Shown: one piece after another, positions 62,491-64,000 of the stretch
How positions within the stretch are numbered: the first letter of the stretch is position 1
Layout of the letters: each line of letters starts with the position of its first letter
Assembly (NCBI RefSeq): GCF_000296835.1
Contig: NZ_CAKE01000035.1
Location: forward strand, 24,098-88,097
Direction of reading: 5' to 3'
DNA: 64,000 nt
Source of the DNA: Lactobacillus hominis DSM 23910 = CRBIP 24.179
GTDB lineage: Bacteria; Bacillota; Bacilli; Lactobacillales; Lactobacillaceae
The notes under the pieces: generated by a model
Told to the model about the DNA's origin: nothing
Databases searched by the model: none
Seen by the model: only the letters and a program-made list of their open reading frames with translations
Program-made: the position numbers and the translations under genes

Positions 62491-63755
62491 CGATTCATTT
62501 TCCTTATTTGATAGTTAGCTTCTCTCAAGCTTTTGGTGTAGCGGTGATAACAAAATAAAACCAAACCACTACGATCATTTTTATTTCTTCCCACACGCCC
62601 TGCTATCTGCACTAAAGACGGAGTATTATAAATACCATCATCTGCAGCAACAACAATTACTTGTACACTTTTAAAAGTTACCCCTCTTTCCAAAATTGTC
62701 GTCGTAAGCAAAATATCTAACTCTTGATTTCTAAATCTTAAAACTTTCTCCTGTCTTTTTTTATCTGCCGCATGGACGCTGTCGATTTTCAAATCAGAAA
62801 AATTCTTTTTAAAAATCTGATGATAAGCCGGAAGCTGCGCAACCCTAGGAATAAAAACCAACAATGGCTTTTTAGTCTTAATAATTTTTTCAACCTGAGC
62901 CTTTAATTTTGGATGAAGTTTATTTTTACTAATAAAAGGTCGCAAATAAAATTGATTTTTCGGTACTGGCAAAAGACCGCCATGAAAACGTCTATTTAAT
63001 AAAGAGTAGCCAATTTTATGACTCTTTGCTCTTTTTAATAAATTTTCGTCAGGAGTAGCTGTTAAATAAAACCTGCTGCCACTGACTTTAGCTGCCTGTT
63101 GGGCTCCAAAATGCAAAACCGGATCTTCATGGAAAGGAAAAGAATCAACTTCATCTATTACTAACAGATCAAAAGCACGATAAAATTTTAATAATTGGTG
63201 CGTCGTACAAATAATAAATTGTTCATCATCTGGCTCATGAAATTCACGCCCATGATATTTTCCGATTTCTGCGCAAGCAAAGGCCTCGCAAAATCTTGGA
63301 TATAACTCGTCAACCACATCAATTCGCGGTGTGGCAATTGCCACTCTTTTGCCCTGTTTAAGGCATTCTTTAATTACACCAAATAGCATCTCAGTCTTGC
63401 CTGCTCCAGTAACTGCATGCACTAAATGATCTTTTTTATCGACAAAAGATTGAATTAATTCGCGCGAAACTTTTTCTTGAGCTTCAGTTAACTTGCCCCG
63501 CCAAGTTAAACCACCATTTGGCAAACTATCATATTTTTTAGAATTTTGATTGCGGTATAAATAATCATTTTCACAAATTCGTCCTAATCCAATACAATTG
63601 CGACAATAACGCTCTTTATTTGGTAAAAATGCTTGCGAAGCTTGATTGCAGCGCTGACAAATTCCGTTTTTCATTGCTGGTACTTTTTCAAATTCAACGT
63701 TTATGTTATCGTTTATCTGACTGCCCACACACTGTCGACCATACATTTTACTCAT
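62487..63755 (-). CDS. comFA: Competence DNA-uptake helicase ComFA
   Basis: A DEAD-box-like ATPase thought to pull single-stranded DNA into the cell through ComEC. The 422 residues have an N-terminal zinc finger (CQRCNQASQ with CRNCIGLG), Walker A AVTGAGKTEML, the DEVD box (LLVIDEVDSFP), motif III LTATPDE, and motif VI QIAGRVGRNKND. It is first in comFA-comFC and its leader carries the TTTTCGTGTAAT motif 18 bases before the ATG, overlapping the ribosome-binding region of the divergent yigZ. Confidence 0.95.
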   Translation of the reverse strand: MSKMYGRQCVGSQINDNINVEFEKVPAMKNGICQRCNQASQAFLPNKERYCRNCIGLGRICENDYLYRNQNSKKYDSLPNGGLTWRGKLTEAQEKVSRELIQSFVDKKDHLVHAVTGAGKTEMLFGVIKECLKQGKRVAIATPRIDVVDELYPRFCEAFACAEIGKYHGREFHEPDDEQFIICTTHQLLKFYRAFDLLVIDEVDSFPFHEDPVLHFGAQQAAKVSGSRFYLTATPDENLLKRAKSHKIGYSLLNRRFHGGLLPVPKNQFYLRPFISKNKLHPKLKAQVEKIIKTKKPLLVFIPRVAQLPAYHQIFKKNFSDLKIDSVHAADKKRQEKVLRFRNQELDILLTTTILERGVTFKSVQVIVVAADDGIYNTPSLVQIAGRVGRNKNDRSGLVLFCYHRYTKSLREANYQIRKMNR

Positions 63756-63773
63756 TAAATCACCTCATTACTT

Positions 63774-63785
63774 ATTACACGAAAA
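63774..63785 (-). promoter_or_regulatory. Putative competence promoter element upstream of comFA
   Basis: TTTTCGTGTAAT on the minus strand is identical to the element before comGA (11943-11954). Its complement supplies the AAAAG part of the yigZ ribosome-binding site. Confidence 0.5.
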
Positions 63786-63797
63786 GAGGCTTTATTT

Positions 63798-64000
63798 TTG
63801 TCAAATAATAAAAATGATTTTCTAACAATTAAAGAAAATGGCGTAAGTAAACTAATTATCAAAAAAAGCAAATTTATCTGCAGCATGGCTAGAACTGAAA
63901 CTGAACAAGAAGCACAAGATTTTATCACTCAAATTAGCAAAAAATATCATGATGCTACTCATAATACTTTTGCTTACACTATTGGAAAAAACGATGAACA
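63798..64000 (+). CDS. YigZ/IMPACT-family protein, partial (TTG start)
   Basis: The reading frame from the TTG at 63798-63800 gives MSNNKNDFLTIKENGVSKLIIKKS and continues KFICSMARTETEQEAQDFI, then HDATHNTFAYTIGKND, to the window edge. KSKFI and the HxATHNxxAY motif are hallmarks of the YigZ/YvyE (UPF0029) family. GAAAAGAGG (63781-63789) lies nine bases before the TTG; no ATG is suitable. Its position divergent from comFA is common in lactobacilli. The C-terminal two thirds are outside the window. Function is uncertain; eukaryotic IMPACT modulates GCN2. Confidence 0.85.
   Translation, partial: MSNNKNDFLTIKENGVSKLIIKKSKFICSMARTETEQEAQDFITQISKKYHDATHNTFAYTIGKNDE

Overview
The window is a low-GC Firmicutes chromosome segment, almost certainly from the Lactobacillus johnsonii/gasseri/acidophilus group. 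This rests on protein-level resemblance, on gene order (cggR-gap-pgk-tpiA-eno, murB-potABCD, cdaA-cdaR-glmM, comG-methyltransferase-ackA) and on a tmRNA tag reading ANNENSYAVAA. It cannot be fixed to species without a search. About nine tenths of the genes lie on the minus strand, as expected for one replichore with minus as leading strand. I see no insertion sequence, prophage, CRISPR array or genomic island. This is mostly core genome.

Layout. 1-5.5 kb: partial SdpI-like membrane gene, manA, two decayed genes (an internally deleted patB/malY and a twice-frameshifted DUF3737 gene), the acetoin genes alsS-alsD and two orphan small plus-strand genes. 5.6-12 kb: ssrA (tmRNA), ackA, an N6-type methyltransferase and the seven-gene comG pseudopilus operon. 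12-17.5 kb: yebC, a secreted C39-like peptidase with two wall-type repeats, a VanZ-like gene, a plus-strand DUF4097-like beta-repeat protein, a pair of crcB fluoride-channel genes and a HAD phosphatase. 17.5-27.6 kb: glmS, then cdaA-cdaR-glmM (amino-sugar and c-di-AMP), the spermidine/putrescine ABC operon potABCD and murB. 27.6-33.1 kb: a DnaQ-like exonuclease, tsaE, pta, ung, a HAD phosphatase, an unknown protein, a divergent TetR-like protein and a GNAT acetyltransferase. 33.1-42 kb: smpB-rnr-secG and the lower-glycolysis cluster cggR-gap-pgk-tpiA-eno. 42-51.5 kb: tRNA-Arg(CCG), clpP under a CIRCE element, whiA-yvcK-rapZ, an HdeD-like membrane protein and uvrBA. 51.5-64 kb: phosphoglucomutase, trxB, gpsA, lgt, hprK, a small membrane protein, prfB with its programmed frameshift, secA, hpf, comFC-comFA and the start of divergent yigZ.

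How genes connect. ssrA, smpB and rnr supply ribosome rescue and RNA decay. pta and ackA form the acetate branch, and alsS/alsD the acetoin branch, of pyruvate metabolism. hprK and cggR sense glycolytic flux. glmS, glmM and murB feed peptidoglycan precursors, with CdaA/CdaR tied to the same step. comG, comFA and comFC make a DNA-uptake apparatus. A 12-base motif, TTTTCGTGTAAT, lies upstream of both comGA and comFA and is my best candidate for a shared competence promoter element.

Regulatory reading is the less ordinary part. There is a CIRCE site at clpP, a LexA-type box before uvrB, a CggR-like direct repeat, a 14-bp palindrome over the alsS -10 box, and an ssrA promoter whose -10 lies in the loop of the ackA terminator. 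Several rho-independent terminators sit directly in front of the ribosome-binding site of the next co-directional gene (potA, pgk, uvrB, prfB). No wholly new system is evident. Coordinates of hairpins and promoters were read by eye.
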